Shown here: in pieces, positions 1 through 5,649 of the stretch
How positions within the stretch are numbered: the stretch's first letter is position 1
How the letters are laid out: each line of letters starts with the position of its first letter
Source: Gammaproteobacteria bacterium
Lineage (GTDB): Bacteria; Pseudomonadota; Gammaproteobacteria; SZUA-229
DNA length: 5,649 bases
Direction of reading: 5' to 3'
Assembly (NCBI GenBank): GCA_027858635.1
Contig: JAQICG010000283.1
Span: forward strand, 1 to 5,649
Notes under the pieces: generated by a model
Told to the model about the DNA's origin: nothing
Seen by the model: the letters and a program-made list of their open reading frames with translations, nothing else
The model's database searches: none
Program-made: the position numbers and the translations under genes

Positions 1-1397
1 CGCTGACTCAGATCTTTCAAGGCACGCACATTGTCGTTAGCCACTTCGCCATAAAATACCCGCTTAACCATCCACAGGGTGTAGGCCGCGCCCAGAATCA
101 GCGTGGTGGCGGCGAGGAAAGCGTACCAGAAGTTGGCGTGGAAGCTGGCGATAATCACCATGAACTCACCGACAAAACCTGAGGTGCCGGGCAGACCGGC
201 TTTGGCCATGGAGAAGAACACCGCAAAACCGGCGAAGATCGGCATGGTATGCACCACGCCGCCGTAATCCTGAATATTCCGAGTATGCATACGGTCGTAG
301 AGCACGCCGATCATGAGGAACATGGCACCGGAAATAAAGCCGTGCGAAATCATCTGCACGATGGCACCTTCGACAGCCAATACCGCGCCACTGCCGTTGC
401 TGTTAGCGGGATTATCCCAGACCTGGAAAACCACGAACAGACCCAGGGTGACAAAACCCATGTGGGCGATGGACGAGTAAGCCACCAGCTTCTTCATGTC
501 CTTCTGCACCAGCGCCACAAAACCGATGTAGACAATGGCCACCAGCGACATGGTTATGATCAACCAGTCCAGCGCATCGCTGGCATCCGGGGTGATCGGC
601 AGGCTGAAGCGCAGAAAACCGTAGCCGCCGATTTTCAGCATGATCGCCGCCAGTATCACCGAGCCACCGGTGGGTGCTTCGACGTGGGCATCCGGCAGCC
701 AGGTATGCACCGGCCACATCGGAACTTTCACCGCGAAAGCCATGAGGAAGGCGATGAAGATCAGCATCTGCTCATCCATGCTCAGCTTCATGGCGTGCAT
801 GTCCAGAATGGCAAAACTGCCGCCCTGATAATACATATAAATCAGCGCGACCAGCATAAATACCGAGCCGATAAAGGTATAAATGAAAAACTTGATGGTG
901 GCGTAAACCCGACGTTCGCCGCCCCAGACCCCGATAATAATAAACATCGGCACCAGCATGCCTTCCCAGAAGACGTAAAACAGGATCGAATCGAGCGCCG
1001 CAAAGACGCCGATCATCAGACCTTCCATGATCAGAAATGCGGCCAGATACTGTGCGGGTTTTTTCTGGATCACTTCCCAGGCCGCGATCAGGGTCAGAAT
1101 CATGGTGAAGGTGGTGAGGATAATCAGCGGCATGGAGATGCCGTCCACGCCCATGTGGTAGTTAATATCGAATGCTCCGATCCATTCATGAGGGCCTTCC
1201 ACGAACTGCATCTCAGCAGTGTTCATGTCAAAGCCGGTATACAGGCCCAGACTCAGGATAAAGGTCACCACCGCGACCACCACGGCCAGGCGGCGGACGC
1301 CGGTGGCGCTTCCCTTATCGCCGGACAGCAATATGGCGATACCCCCTAAGATAGGTATCCAAACTGTGAGGCTAAGCAATGGCCAGTCGGCAAACAT
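1..1397 (-). CDS. nuoM: NADH-quinone oxidoreductase subunit M (3' end outside window)
   Basis: NuoM is an antiporter-like, proton-translocating subunit of the complex I membrane arm in the inner membrane. The reverse-strand frame is open from the ATG at 1397 to the left edge, giving 465 residues starting MFADWPLLSLTVWIPILGG. The family is usually about 490-510 residues, so only the last helix and tail (roughly 30-45 residues) are missing. The key charged residues are present: Glu145 in the FWEGM motif (TM5), Lys224 in AVKVPMWPVHTWLPDAH (TM7), Lys255 in IMLKIGGYGFLRF (TM8) and Glu411 in GFVGEF (TM12). By position these match E. coli NuoM E144, K234, K265 and E407. The start has a good ribosome site and gives the expected N-terminal helix. 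The gene follows nuoL after an unusually long 96-nt gap. No frameshift was found when the whole frame was translated by hand. Identification is firm; only the C-terminus is unseen. Confidence 0.97.
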   Translation of the reverse strand, partial: MFADWPLLSLTVWIPILGGIAILLSGDKGSATGVRRLAVVVAVVTFILSLGLYTGFDMNTAEMQFVEGPHEWIGAFDINYHMGVDGISMPLIILTTFTMILTLIAAWEVIQKKPAQYLAAFLIMEGLMIGVFAALDSILFYVFWEGMLVPMFIIIGVWGGERRVYATIKFFIYTFIGSVFMLVALIYMYYQGGSFAILDMHAMKLSMDEQMLIFIAFLMAFAVKVPMWPVHTWLPDAHVEAPTGGSVILAAIMLKIGGYGFLRFSLPITPDASDALDWLIITMSLVAIVYIGFVALVQKDMKKLVAYSSIAHMGFVTLGLFVVFQVWDNPANSNGSGAVLAVEGAIVQMISHGFISGAMFLMIGVLYDRMHTRNIQDYGGVVHTMPIFAGFAVFFSMAKAGLPGTSGFVGEFMVIIASFHANFWYAFLAATTLILGAAYTLWMVKRVFYGEVANDNVRALKDLSQ

Positions 1398-1493
1398 ATA
1401 AAACCCTTTCCAGTGACCGTCTATAAATCCAAAAAGTTAAAACGGTTAAGTTCAAATAACGAAAATTACTGATTATTATTAAAGTATGACAAA
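1398..1493 (-). other. AT-rich nuoL-nuoM intergenic spacer
   Basis: This 96-nt non-coding gap is far longer than the other junctions in the window (0 to 30 nt) and is visibly richer in A and T than the flanking genes. Apart from the nuoM ribosome site at its downstream end, it holds no ORF of note. On the minus strand there is a weak, imperfect AT-rich hairpin (complement of 1452-1472, loop about 6 nt) and TTAAC repeated as CTTAAC and TTTTAAC around 1435-1452. A minus-strand TTGAAC could be a weak -35 box, but no convincing -10 stands at the right distance. I see no terminator, since no GC-rich stem is followed by a T run. It is most simply an untranslated spacer within one transcript; a secondary promoter or mRNA processing site is possible but not shown. 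Confidence 0.6.
1404..1411 (-). promoter_or_regulatory. Ribosome binding site of nuoM
   Basis: On the minus strand GGAAAGGG lies 6 nt (TTTTAT) before the ATG at 1397. It is a purine-rich, partial Shine-Dalgarno match containing AAGG. It supports the ATG at 1397 as the nuoM start, and shows that nuoM has its own initiation signal and does not depend on coupling to nuoL. Confidence 0.65.
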
Positions 1494-3482
1494 TTAAAAT
1501 ATTACGAATAGCGTCATCAGTGCCAGCACGCCGATAATCATGGCGAAGGCGTAGTGATAGAGCAGACCGGTCTGCACTTTTCTGGCCACGCCGGAGAACC
1601 AGGTCACCGCTTTGGCTGAGCCGTTGACGAAGAAGCCATCGATCACCGCGACATCACCCAGCATCCAGAAACGCTTGCCCAGTCCACGGCTACCCGCGCC
1701 GAAAGCCCAGTCATTAAAATCATCGATGTAATATTTATTTTCCAGCAGTTTATGCAGCCATGAAAATTTCTGCACAAAGAAGCCCGCACTGCCCGGCTGC
1801 TTGATATACATCAGCCATGCCGTAAATACGCCGAGTGCGGCCAGATACAGCGCAGGGCCCTTGAAGCCGTGCTCGACAAAGCCCCAGACACCGTGGAAGC
1901 CTTCGCTGAATTTAGCCAGCGCATTGTGCGCTTCGCTGACGAATATGGCATCGGCAAAATAACCGCCGAAAACCATGCTCTTGAGGGTCATCGCACCGAT
2001 GATGACCGAGGGGATGGCCAGTGCAATCAGCGGCCAGGTGACCACTCGTGGCGGCTCATGCAGGTGCTCACGGGTGTGCTCATCCATGCGCTCCTTGCCG
2101 TGAAACACCAGAAAGAACATGCGGAAGGTATAGAAGGCGGTAATAAACACCCCGCCCAGCACCGCCGCGTAGGCGATTCCACTGCCGGGGAGCGAGGAAT
2201 AATGCACCACTTCGATAATCGAATCTTTGGAGAAGAAACCGGAGCTGCCGGGAAATCCGATCAGCGCCAGTGAGCCTATCAGCGAGGTCCAGTAGGTGAT
2301 GGGCAGGTATTTTTTCAGGCCGCCCATTTTGCGCATGTCCTGCTCATGGTGCATGGCGATGATCACCGAACCCGCCGCCAGGAACAGCAGCGCCTTGAAA
2401 AACGCGTGCGTCATCAGATGGAAGATGGCCACCGAATAGGCCGAGGCACCCAGCGCCACGGTCATGTAACCCAGCTGCGACAGCGTTGAATAGGCGACCA
2501 CGCGTTTGATGTCGTTCTGCACCACGCCAATCAGCCCCATGGAGAAGGCGGTAATGGCACCGATCACCATGATGAAACTCAGGGCCGCGTCGGAATATTC
2601 AAACAGCGGCGACATCCGCGACACCATAAAGATACCGGCGGTGACCATAGTGGCGGCGTGGATCAACGCTGAAATCGGGGTCGGGCCTTCCATCGAATCG
2701 GGCAGCCAGACGTGCAACGGCACCTGCGCCGATTTACCCATGGCGCCGACAAACAGCAGAATGCAGATCACTGATATCACGTTCCAGTCAACACCCGGAA
2801 AGATGCTCAGGGTCTGTGTGGTCAGGCTATCAACCTGGCCGAAGACCTCGTAATAATCCAGCGAGCCGGTGTACATTACCACCGCCGCGATGCCCAGAAT
2901 GAAACCGAAGTCGCCGACCCGATTGACCAGGAAGGCCTTCATATTGGCATAGACCGCGGTGGGACGAACCGACCAGAAACCGATCAGCAGATAGGAAACC
3001 AGACCCACCGCTTCCCAGCCGAAGAACAGCTGCAGGAAGTTGTTGGCCATCACCAGCATCAGCATGGAGAAGGTAAACAGCGAAATATAACTGAAGAAGC
3101 GCTGATAGGAGTTAGTACCGGCCAGTGAAGTTTTCGGCCAGTTGTGTTTATCATCCGCCATGTAACCGATAGTGTAGACATGCACCGCCAGCGAAACGCC
3201 AGTCACTACGGCCATCATCACCACGGTCAGGTTGTCGATCAGAAACCCAATTTCAAAGCGCAGTCCTTCTGAGATCATCCAGGTATAGACGGTGGCGTTA
3301 TAGGCCTCGGCGCCATTAAAGACATGGTGGTTCAGCGCCAGCAGGGCCAGCACAAATGAGGTGCCGACGCCGAGAATGGTGACGCGATGCGCACCCTTGC
3401 GGCCGAGATAACCGCCAAAAAATCCGGCGATGATGGCACCGGCTAGAGAGGCCAGCGGTATAGCTAGATAGATCGATTCCAT
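1494..3482 (-). CDS. nuoL: NADH-quinone oxidoreductase subunit L
   Basis: NuoL is the antiporter-like proton pump that, in known structures, sits at the far tip of the complex I membrane arm. Its long C-terminal lateral helix runs back along NuoM and NuoN. The gene is complete and encodes 662 residues; family members are mostly about 610-680 (E. coli 613). Proton-path residues are visible: Glu157 in FFGWEAVG (TM5), Lys250 in GAMGKSAQVPLHVWLPD (TM7), His275 in LIHAATMV (TM8), His355, His359 and Lys363 in IFHLMTHAFFKALLF, and Lys419-Asp420 in SGFFSKDSI (TM12). They match E. coli E144, K229, H254, H334, H338, K342 and K399-D400 at a steady offset. The last ~100 residues (about 560-662) hold the expected lateral helix and final anchor. 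The ATG at 3482 lies 1 nt after the nuoK stop, with GAAGGGG upstream. The stop is TAA at 1494-1496. Nothing unusual in the protein. Confidence 0.98.
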   Translation of the reverse strand: MESIYLAIPLASLAGAIIAGFFGGYLGRKGAHRVTILGVGTSFVLALLALNHHVFNGAEAYNATVYTWMISEGLRFEIGFLIDNLTVVMMAVVTGVSLAVHVYTIGYMADDKHNWPKTSLAGTNSYQRFFSYISLFTFSMLMLVMANNFLQLFFGWEAVGLVSYLLIGFWSVRPTAVYANMKAFLVNRVGDFGFILGIAAVVMYTGSLDYYEVFGQVDSLTTQTLSIFPGVDWNVISVICILLFVGAMGKSAQVPLHVWLPDSMEGPTPISALIHAATMVTAGIFMVSRMSPLFEYSDAALSFIMVIGAITAFSMGLIGVVQNDIKRVVAYSTLSQLGYMTVALGASAYSVAIFHLMTHAFFKALLFLAAGSVIIAMHHEQDMRKMGGLKKYLPITYWTSLIGSLALIGFPGSSGFFSKDSIIEVVHYSSLPGSGIAYAAVLGGVFITAFYTFRMFFLVFHGKERMDEHTREHLHEPPRVVTWPLIALAIPSVIIGAMTLKSMVFGGYFADAIFVSEAHNALAKFSEGFHGVWGFVEHGFKGPALYLAALGVFTAWLMYIKQPGSAGFFVQKFSWLHKLLENKYYIDDFNDWAFGAGSRGLGKRFWMLGDVAVIDGFFVNGSAKAVTWFSGVARKVQTGLLYHYAFAMIIGVLALMTLFVIF

Positions 3483-3483
3483 G

Positions 3484-3795
3484 CTACCCCTTCATCTCAT
3501 TGAGTTGATCGACATTGATGCTGCGACGATTACGGAACAGCACCACCAGAATCGCCAGGCCAATGGCGGCTTCAGCGGCGGCTACGGTTAATATAAAGAC
3601 GACGAATATCTGCCCGGCCGGGTCATTCAGGTAATGCGAGAAGGCGATGAAGTTGATATTAGCCGCCAGCAACATCAGCTCCACGCACATCAGCAAGACG
3701 ATGACATTTTTTCGATTCAGGAAAATGCCGGCGATGCTGATCGCAAACAGAATTGCCGCCAGCGTCAGGTAACTTGACAGGGATACGCTAAGCAT
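3484..3795 (-). CDS. nuoK: NADH-quinone oxidoreductase subunit K
   Basis: NuoK is a small three-helix membrane subunit (MrpC/ND4L family). In complex I it sits with NuoJ and NuoA, between NuoH and the NuoN/M/L pumps, and forms part of the central proton path. The gene is complete: 103 residues against about 100 for the family. Three hydrophobic segments are clear at roughly residues 5-25, 29-52 and 61-87. Two membrane glutamates essential in the family are present: Glu39 in LLMCVELML and Glu75 in VAAAEAAIGLA, matching E. coli E36 and E72. The basic patch FRNRRS and a polar tail ending in NEMKG are typical. The ATG at 3795 has a strong ribosome site and follows the nuoJ stop by 5 nt. The stop TAG ends 1 nt before nuoL. 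Confidence 0.98.
   Translation of the reverse strand: MLSVSLSSYLTLAAILFAISIAGIFLNRKNVIVLLMCVELMLLAANINFIAFSHYLNDPAGQIFVVFILTVAAAEAAIGLAILVVLFRNRRSINVDQLNEMKG
3487..3493 (-). promoter_or_regulatory. Ribosome binding site of nuoL, inside the nuoK 3' end
   Basis: On the minus strand GAAGGGG lies 4 nt before the nuoL ATG at 3482. It is made from the last nuoK codons (Met-Lys-Gly), so the nuoK tail doubles as the nuoL ribosome site. This suggests translational coupling of the two genes. Confidence 0.7.
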
Positions 3796-3800
3796 ACTGA

Positions 3801-4415
3801 TTACTCCTTCGCCTCGGCATCCATTTTCATAATCTTCAGGCGGTCGTTGCGTTTCACTTTCACCTGATTAGCCGGGGTCTGATATTTGGTAAATGGCCGG
3901 CGGCGCAGAGTCAGCGATATCGCCGCCACAATCGCCACCAGCAGAATCACCGCCGCAATTTCAAAGGGCAGCACATAGTCGGTATACAGGAGACGGCCCA
4001 GCTCTTTGGTGTTGCTGTAGTCGGCGCCATGACGTACTGACTGGCTCAAGGATTCATCGCCCAGAATATCCGGTCCGACCGCACCCACTATCCAGATCAT
4101 CTGCGCCGCCAGCACCAGCGCCACCAGCGCGCCTATCGGCAAGTAACGCACAAAGCCGCTGCGCATCTGCTCGACATTTATATCCAGCATCATCACCACA
4201 AACAGGAACAGCACCATCACCGCGCCGACGTAAACCAGCACCAGTACGATGGCCAGAAATTCGGCTTCGAGCAAAATCCACAGTGCCGAACTGGCGAAGA
4301 ACGCCAGCACCAGCAGCAACACCGAGTGCACCGGGTTACGCGCGGTAATCACCCCCAGTGCAGCCACGATCAGCATGGCGGCGAAGATATAAAAAATAAA
4401 ATCAATAAAGCTCAT
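3801..4415 (-). CDS. nuoJ: NADH-quinone oxidoreductase subunit J
   Basis: NuoJ (ND6 family) is a five-helix membrane subunit next to NuoH, NuoK and NuoA. In known structures its third helix carries a pi-bulge thought to change shape during coupling. The gene is complete and encodes 204 residues; E. coli NuoJ has 184. Hydrophobic segments lie at about 5-24, 28-48, 53-77, 91-112 and 149-171. The third contains the signature VYVGAVMVLFLFVVMML (residues 61-77), with the conserved Tyr62 and Gly64. The extra length is mostly a soluble basic tail after residue 171, beginning RRR and ending MDAEAKE. The ATG at 4415 is the first usable start: reading back in frame, a TGA is met before any other ATG, GTG or TTG. 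It lies 30 nt after nuoI and lacks a clear ribosome site. It ends 5 nt before nuoK. Confidence 0.97.
   Translation of the reverse strand: MSFIDFIFYIFAAMLIVAALGVITARNPVHSVLLLVLAFFASSALWILLEAEFLAIVLVLVYVGAVMVLFLFVVMMLDINVEQMRSGFVRYLPIGALVALVLAAQMIWIVGAVGPDILGDESLSQSVRHGADYSNTKELGRLLYTDYVLPFEIAAVILLVAIVAAISLTLRRRPFTKYQTPANQVKVKRNDRLKIMKMDAEAKE
3804..3810 (-). promoter_or_regulatory. Ribosome binding site of nuoK
   Basis: On the minus strand GAAGGAG lies 8 nt before the nuoK ATG at 3795 and overlaps the last nuoJ codons, directly before its TAA stop. It is the best Shine-Dalgarno match in the window and fixes the nuoK start. Confidence 0.8.
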
Positions 4416-4445
4416 AGTATGTGTATGCCTGTTTACTCAGTTCCG
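4416..4445 (-). other. nuoI-nuoJ gap without a clear ribosome site
   Basis: This 30-nt gap precedes the nuoJ ATG. The nearest purine match is a bare AGG at 4428-4430, 12 nt from the start, which is too far for a standard Shine-Dalgarno site. The 12 nt between are a CATAC-type repeat (CATACACATACT). nuoJ translation may rely on ribosomes arriving from nuoI or on a weakly structured leader. Confidence 0.5.
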
Positions 4446-4934
4446 TTAACGGTATTTGGCGTCTGCCTGCCTGGCCGCCGCAATTTCGGGTTCATTTTTG
4501 TCGCCGATTTCCAGCAGCATTTCCTTGGTCATGATCTGAGCACCCCTTTCTTCAAAGTGATACTCAAAGATATGCGTCTCCACAATCGCATCCACCGGAC
4601 AGGCCTCTTCGCAGAAACCGCAATAAATACATTTAAATAAATCAATATCGTAGCGGGTGGTTCGACGTGTGCCGTCCTCACGCTCCGCCACATCAATGGT
4701 AATCGCCAGCGCCGGACAGACCGCTTCGCACAGCTTGCAGGCGATGCAGCGCTCTTCGCCATTAGCGTAACGGCGCTGCGCATGCAGCCCGCGAAAGCGC
4801 GGCGACATAGGGGTCTTCTCTTCCGGATACTGCACGGTGATCTTGCGCGAAAACAGATGCCGCCCAGTCACTGACAGGCCCTTGAGCAGATCCCAAAGCG
4901 TGAAACTTTTAATAAAATGTGCGATCGCTTTCAT
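4446..4934 (-). CDS. nuoI: NADH-quinone oxidoreductase subunit I (two 4Fe-4S ferredoxin-type clusters)
   Basis: NuoI is the peripheral-arm subunit that holds clusters N6a and N6b, which pass electrons from NuoG towards cluster N2 in NuoB and the quinone. The gene is complete: 162 residues from the chosen start, the usual size in many Proteobacteria. The N-terminal amphipathic segment (MKAIAHFIKSFTLWDLLKGL) docks on the membrane arm. Two 4Fe-4S motifs are intact. The first is CIACKLCEAVCP with Cys63, 66, 69 and 73; the second is CIYCGFCEEACP with Cys102, 105, 108 and 112. The conserved linker YPEEKTPMSPRFRGLHA precedes them. Two adjacent ATGs, at 4937 and 4934, are possible starts; the second gives the typical MKAI N-terminus. 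A GTG-type extension to 4958 would run back into nuoH and is unlikely. There is no strong Shine-Dalgarno site, so coupling to nuoH is likely. Confidence 0.97.
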   Translation of the reverse strand: MKAIAHFIKSFTLWDLLKGLSVTGRHLFSRKITVQYPEEKTPMSPRFRGLHAQRRYANGEERCIACKLCEAVCPALAITIDVAEREDGTRRTTRYDIDLFKCIYCGFCEEACPVDAIVETHIFEYHFEERGAQIMTKEMLLEIGDKNEPEIAAARQADAKYR

Positions 4935-4939
4935 CATTA
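4931..4939 (-). promoter_or_regulatory. nuoH stop / nuoI start junction (TAATGATGA)
   Basis: The nuoH TAA stop (4939-4937) shares its last A with an ATG (4937-4935), followed directly by a second in-frame ATG (4934-4932). Such overlapping stop-start junctions are typical of translational reinitiation. The absence of a good Shine-Dalgarno match upstream agrees with that. Which of the two ATGs is used cannot be settled from sequence; they differ by one methionine. Confidence 0.6.
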
Positions 4940-5649
4940 GACTGCCCACGGACCCCACTGCATGACTGACATCACCGCTTCAACAAATATCCAGACGATG
5001 GTGACGGGAATAAACACTTTCCAGCCCAGACGCATGATCTGGTCGTAGCGGTAACGCGGGAAGGTGGCGCGAAACCAGAGGAAACAGAAGATAAAGAACG
5101 CGGTCTTGCCGAAGAACCAGAACATGCTGGTTTCCGCCAGCCAGCTACCCTGGGCAAAGGCGACATTTTCAAACGGTGATAACCAGCCGCCCAAAAACAA
5201 CAGTGAGGTCAGCGCGGAAATCAGGATGATGTTGGCGTATTCCGCGAGGAAGAAGATGGCGAAAGCCATACCCGAGTATTCCACATGGAAACCGGCCACA
5301 ATTTCAGATTCGCCTTCGGCGACATCGAAAGGTGCACGGTTGGTTTCAGCCACGCCCGAAATAAAGTAGACAAAAAACAGCGGCAGCAGGGGCCAGATAA
5401 ACCAGCTGCCCATGCCCCCCGCCTGGCTTTCAACGATCGCGCTCAGGTTCAGACTGCCACTGGCCATCAAGACCCCCACCAGCGCAAAACCCATGGCGAT
5501 TTCATAAGCCACAATTTGTGCGCCCGCACGCAGGGCGCTGAGAATGGCGTATTTGGAATTGGAGGCCCAGCCCGCAATAATCACCCCGTAGACGCCGACC
5601 GAGGTCAGGGCCAGCACGTACAGTAGCCCGGCATCAACCTCGGTTAATG
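4937..5649 (-). CDS. nuoH: NADH-quinone oxidoreductase subunit H (5' end outside window)
   Basis: NuoH (ND1 family) is the membrane subunit that joins the peripheral arm to the membrane arm and builds much of the quinone-binding chamber and the first proton path. The frame is open to the right edge; 236 residues are visible, beginning LTEVDAGLLYVLALTSVGVY. About 100-120 N-terminal residues of a usual 320-350 are missing. Diagnostic motifs present are GWASNSKYA and, mid-fragment, ETNRAPFDVAEGESEIVAG followed by FHVEYSGMAFAIFFLAEYAN. This acidic loop lines the quinone cavity and is the family signature. A later RATFPRYRYDQIMRLGWK segment and a final hydrophobic helix complete the C-terminus. 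The GTG at 5617 lies inside the helix and is not the start. The TAA stop overlaps the nuoI start region. Confidence 0.97.
   Translation of the reverse strand, partial: LTEVDAGLLYVLALTSVGVYGVIIAGWASNSKYAILSALRAGAQIVAYEIAMGFALVGVLMASGSLNLSAIVESQAGGMGSWFIWPLLPLFFVYFISGVAETNRAPFDVAEGESEIVAGFHVEYSGMAFAIFFLAEYANIILISALTSLLFLGGWLSPFENVAFAQGSWLAETSMFWFFGKTAFFIFCFLWFRATFPRYRYDQIMRLGWKVFIPVTIVWIFVEAVMSVMQWGPWAV

Noticed and set aside
249..1349. A long plus-strand open frame of 366 codons opposite nuoM.
   Set aside because: It is in exact codon register with nuoM on the other strand, so it can only be interrupted where nuoM uses TTA, CTA or TCA codons, which are rare here (it ends opposite a TTA Leu codon near 1350). 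Its product is very rich in His, Gln and Asp with no domain, as expected for the complement of a hydrophobic membrane protein. Treated as a shadow.
1452..1472. Possible intrinsic terminator between nuoL and nuoM.
   Set aside because: The stem is short, AT-rich and imperfect (a GU pair and a bulge) with no GC-rich core and no proper T run, and nuoM follows as part of the same conserved operon.
1869..2853. Plus-strand open frames opposite nuoL (1869-2273 and 2506-2853).
   Set aside because: They lie wholly within the intact, motif-rich nuoL gene, and I saw no recognisable domain in their products. They are shadows of nuoL codon usage.
3893..4640. Plus-strand open frames opposite nuoJ and nuoI (3893-4348 and 4326-4640).
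   Set aside because: The first product is a low-complexity Pro/Ser/Arg-rich sequence typical of antisense reading of GC-rich genes. The second crosses the nuoI-nuoJ gap and has no recognisable domain. Both oppose clear nuo genes.
5064..5626. Plus-strand and alternative minus-strand open frames within nuoH.
   Set aside because: The nuoH frame carries the family signature and continues to the window edge; the others have no supporting motif.
1..5649. A previously undescribed system, mobile element, CRISPR array or RNA gene.
   Set aside because: Almost every base is covered by six intact, collinear complex I genes. I found no long repeats, insertion sequence ends, tRNA-like folds or foreign-looking genes on either strand.

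Overview
The window is a 5.6 kb stretch of a bacterial respiratory complex I operon (proton-pumping NADH:quinone oxidoreductase, NDH-1). Every gene lies on the minus strand, so transcription runs from the right edge to the left. In transcription order the genes are nuoH (5' part missing), nuoI, nuoJ, nuoK, nuoL and nuoM (3' end missing). This is the canonical H-I-J-K-L-M part of the 14-gene nuoA-N operon. nuoA-G would be expected beyond the right edge and nuoN beyond the left edge.

Layout from right to left: nuoH occupies 5649-4937 and its stop overlaps or abuts the nuoI start (TAATGATG). nuoI is 4934-4446. A 30-nt gap leads to nuoJ (4415-3801), then 5 nt to nuoK (3795-3484), then 1 nt to nuoL (3482-1494). 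A 96-nt AT-rich gap separates nuoL from nuoM (1397 to the left edge). All six reading frames are intact, with no frameshift or in-frame stop. The complex I residues that could be checked by motif are present: eight Fe-S cysteines in NuoI, two membrane glutamates in NuoK, and the Glu/Lys/His proton-channel residues in NuoL and NuoM.

How they work together: NuoI carries clusters N6a and N6b, which pass electrons towards the quinone site. NuoH forms much of the quinone chamber and the start of the membrane arm. NuoJ and NuoK link NuoH to the antiporter-like pumps NuoL and NuoM. NuoL also supplies the long lateral helix along the arm.

The organism is a respiring Gram-negative bacterium. The NuoI of 162 residues, the operon order and the moderate-to-high GC coding sequence fit Proteobacteria. 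I favour Gammaproteobacteria from the general feel of the proteins, but cannot prove it without a database search.

I saw no RNA gene, mobile element, CRISPR array, foreign gene or new system. The only departures from a textbook nuo operon are the AT-rich nuoL-nuoM spacer and the absence of a clear Shine-Dalgarno site before nuoJ.
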